20,202 bases of DNA, from assembly GCA_000969725.1 (NCBI GenBank), contig JXSR01S003010.1. The stretch is one strand, 5' to 3'. Under the pieces are notes generated by a model, which saw only the letters and a program-made list of their open reading frames with translations, did no database searches and was not told the DNA's origin. Shown here piece by piece: positions 18,789-20,202 of the stretch; within the stretch, counting starts at the first letter, position 1; each line of letters starts with the position of its first letter. Source of the DNA: Ophiothrix spiculata. Taxonomy: Eukaryota > Echinodermata > Ophiuroidea > Amphilepidida > Ophiotrichidae. The position numbers and the translations under genes are program-made.

Positions 18789-19194
18789 TCTGAGGTACTT
18801 TGAATGAACTTGAGTACATATAGTACCTATACGGCAAGATAAATCAAATGAAATAGCCATTGGTGTCAATTATCTTTTGAAAAATGGCTCGTAATCGGTA
18901 AAAGTAATTTTTTGGCTATTTATATTACACTAAAATACAAATGCATTCTTTTTGGACAACTATGTGTTTTATGGAAAATACATGGTGGAATTTGTATAAA
19001 ACGCAAATAAATTGTCTTCTAACAATTATGGGCCCTTTACCAAACGACTAAGTTTGACACCTATGGCCATTTAATGGCAATTGTATCACTTCAGCACTGT
19101 GTGTACAAACGTTTGCTCAATGTTCATGATCAAGATAGTTAAACTAACAGTTCAATGTTCAATCGTAATATTTAACCTTTTTAGATCTTTCTAT
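18789..19194. other. AT-rich non-coding stretch
   Basis: No repeat termini, tandem repeats or convincing frames are seen between the SINE and the hAT-type MITE. Confidence 0.45.
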
Positions 19195-19482
19195 CAGGGT
19201 TCGTACACCTTGGAGCCTTTAAAATTCAAGGACTTTTCAATGACTTTCAAGGTCCAAAAGCATGATTTTCAAGGACTTACCACAGCATAATTTGCAGTAT
19301 GCTGAACTCTTGTTCCTGCCGACATCAATCCACTCGCTGAATTTGGGATCAGTTAGCCATAAATTATCAATTTTCAAGGACTTTCAAGGACTCTGTGCAA
19401 ATTTCCAGGACTTTCAAGGCCTTGAAAAGGTGTTTTCAAATTCAAGGATTTTCAAGGACTCTCAAGGACCGTACGAACCCTG
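19195..19482. mobile_element. hAT-type MITE with CAGGGTTCGTAC termini
   Basis: The left end reads CAGGGTTCGTACACC and the complement of the right end CAGGGTTCGTACGG, a 12-bp perfect TIR. A 6-bp direct repeat, TTCTAT, abuts both ends (19189-19194 and 19483-19488). CAGGGTTCGTAC ends are known to me from non-autonomous hAT elements of animals. The body is packed with variants of TTTCAAGGAC, about nine of them, all in the same orientation. Short open frames over it (69 and 77 codons) are incidental. The 6-bp duplication is shorter than the usual 8 bp. Confidence 0.87.
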
Positions 19483-19541
19483 TTCTATAAACTAGGTGGG
19501 GGCAGATTATGATGGACATATCTGGTGAAAAGTTTATCGCA

Positions 19542-19580
19542 GGAGGAATGCCTGGGTATAACCCAGAGAAAAACCTGCAG
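19542..19580 (-). mobile_element. SINE core-like fragment
   Basis: On the minus strand CTGCAGGTTTTTCTCTGGGT followed by CCCAGGCATTCCTCC aligns with the core at 17525-17562. The similarity extends upstream: AATCCATCCTTG here against GATCCATACTCG there. No tRNA head is present. It lies on the same strand as, and downstream of, the LINE tail at 19655-19695. Confidence 0.45.
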
Positions 19581-19654
19581 AAGCAAGGATGGATTGAAAA
19601 CCAAGTGCACATATAGTATCAGGACTGTGAAACTGATCAATTCAAAGCAATTAA

Positions 19655-19695
19655 AGAATAATAATAATAAAGCGGCATTTGTTAAGCGCCTAGGG
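19655..19695 (-). mobile_element. LINE/SINE-like 3' tail with ATT repeats
   Basis: On the minus strand GGCGCTTAACAAATGCCGCT is followed by TTATTATTATTATT. I recall GGCGCT..AAATGCC..(ATT)n as a common 3' tail of L2/CR1-type LINEs and their partner SINEs in animals. It directly follows the endonuclease fragment on the same strand. The family identity is from memory and not certain. Confidence 0.45.
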
Positions 19696-20202
19696 CGATA
19701 AATAACTATAAGTTTCATTCCAGATTTCTTGAGCGTGATACAGGCATGCTCAAAATAAACTGTATTAATGCGAGTAGGTGTGCTAACTATACTCAGATTA
19801 GTTCTGTGTATGATCCCGATCCCTCCGTGCTCGTCACCGTGGCGTGGGTAGTTTAGCAGCTTGGTAGCATCTCACCAATTACCACAGGATCATACTCAGC
19901 CAACCAAGTTTTGGTTATAATAAATATATCAACATTATTGGCAATGATATCTTCAAAGATTGAGTTTGTCTTCAGGCGTACAGAACGGGCATTCCATAAT
20001 CGGACGTTGAGGACCTCTCCCCTTTTCTTCCAACGCTTTGATCTCTTAGCTTTATGGATATGGAAGGGACACGGGTGCTGAAGTAAGTTCAATTTAGCTA
20101 ATTGGACACAAACACTTTCATTTATGCCACAGTCAATTTGGTTATTGATCATAAAATATGGAAAAACGAAGAATGATATCGGTGAAACAAGAACATCTTT
20201 AT
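19690..20202 (-). mobile_element. Decayed LINE fragment: N-terminal endonuclease domain
   Basis: On the minus strand a frame open from the window edge to 19853 (with a methionine at 20152) shows a basic linker (KAKRSKRWKKRG) then LNVRLWNARSVRLKT and VDIFIITKTWL, the first motifs of the apurinic-like endonuclease of non-LTR retrotransposons (CR1/L2/Jockey-like). The catalytic glutamate expected in TETWL is lysine here (codon at 19910-19912). After a stop at 19853 the homology resumes in another frame at about 19850-19690 with GGIGIIHRTNL, FEHACITLK and VIYRP, so at least one frameshift is present. The domain stops after YRP and no reverse transcriptase follows. This copy cannot encode an active protein. 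Confidence 0.85.

Overview
This window looks like nuclear DNA from an animal, most likely a marine invertebrate. It is AT-rich, has long stretches with no open frame, and carries tRNA-derived SINEs, a LINE fragment and many small inverted-repeat elements with TA, 6-bp or 8-bp target duplications. Nothing suggests bacterial operons, ribosome binding sites or CRISPR. The word TACATGTA and relatives recur, which I loosely associate with molluscs and some basal deuterostomes. I cannot fix the phylum. No host gene can be assigned with confidence: the window reads as intergenic or intronic DNA built from layers of transposon insertions. Two places could belong to a host gene, and both are weak: a less AT-rich block at about 470-880 with a good minus-strand splice donor, and a short minus-strand coding-like stretch at 8869-8991 behind an acceptor-like AG.

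Layout. 1-1650: AT-rich, with the block at 470-880. 1656-1819: GATA microsatellite. 2334-5312: a nested zone. A low-copy repeat (called R1 here) occurs twice; its first copy is split by a 0.53-kb terminal-inverted-repeat (TIR) element and followed by degenerate units of about 200 bp. Between the copies lies a 918-bp foldback element that itself contains a second foldback. 5566-5631: perfect 17-bp-stem hairpin. 6201-6446: 36-bp tandem array. 7634-9730: three palindromic MITEs and one pogo-like MITE. 10641-10827: a second pogo-like MITE. 12243-12384: second copy of the four-motif palindrome family. 12627-13163: complete non-autonomous hAT element with a perfect 8-bp duplication. 14160-14323: tandem duplication. 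15254-15715: SINE-like remnants. 16252-16933: two MITEs, the second a decayed relative of the one at 7634. 16937-17332: the longest open frame, unrecognised. 17420-18788: a tRNA-Glu-derived SINE, a TA-flanked MITE and a second tRNA-derived SINE. 19195-19482: hAT-type MITE made of short repeated words. 19542-20202: SINE-core fragment, LINE-like 3' tail and a frameshifted LINE endonuclease fragment running off the window edge.

The elements do not form a pathway. What they offer is a record of order of insertion, two families present in two copies of different age, and a conserved SINE core seen three times. All non-autonomous elements here would have depended on enzymes encoded elsewhere; the only recognisable enzyme remnant is the LINE endonuclease.
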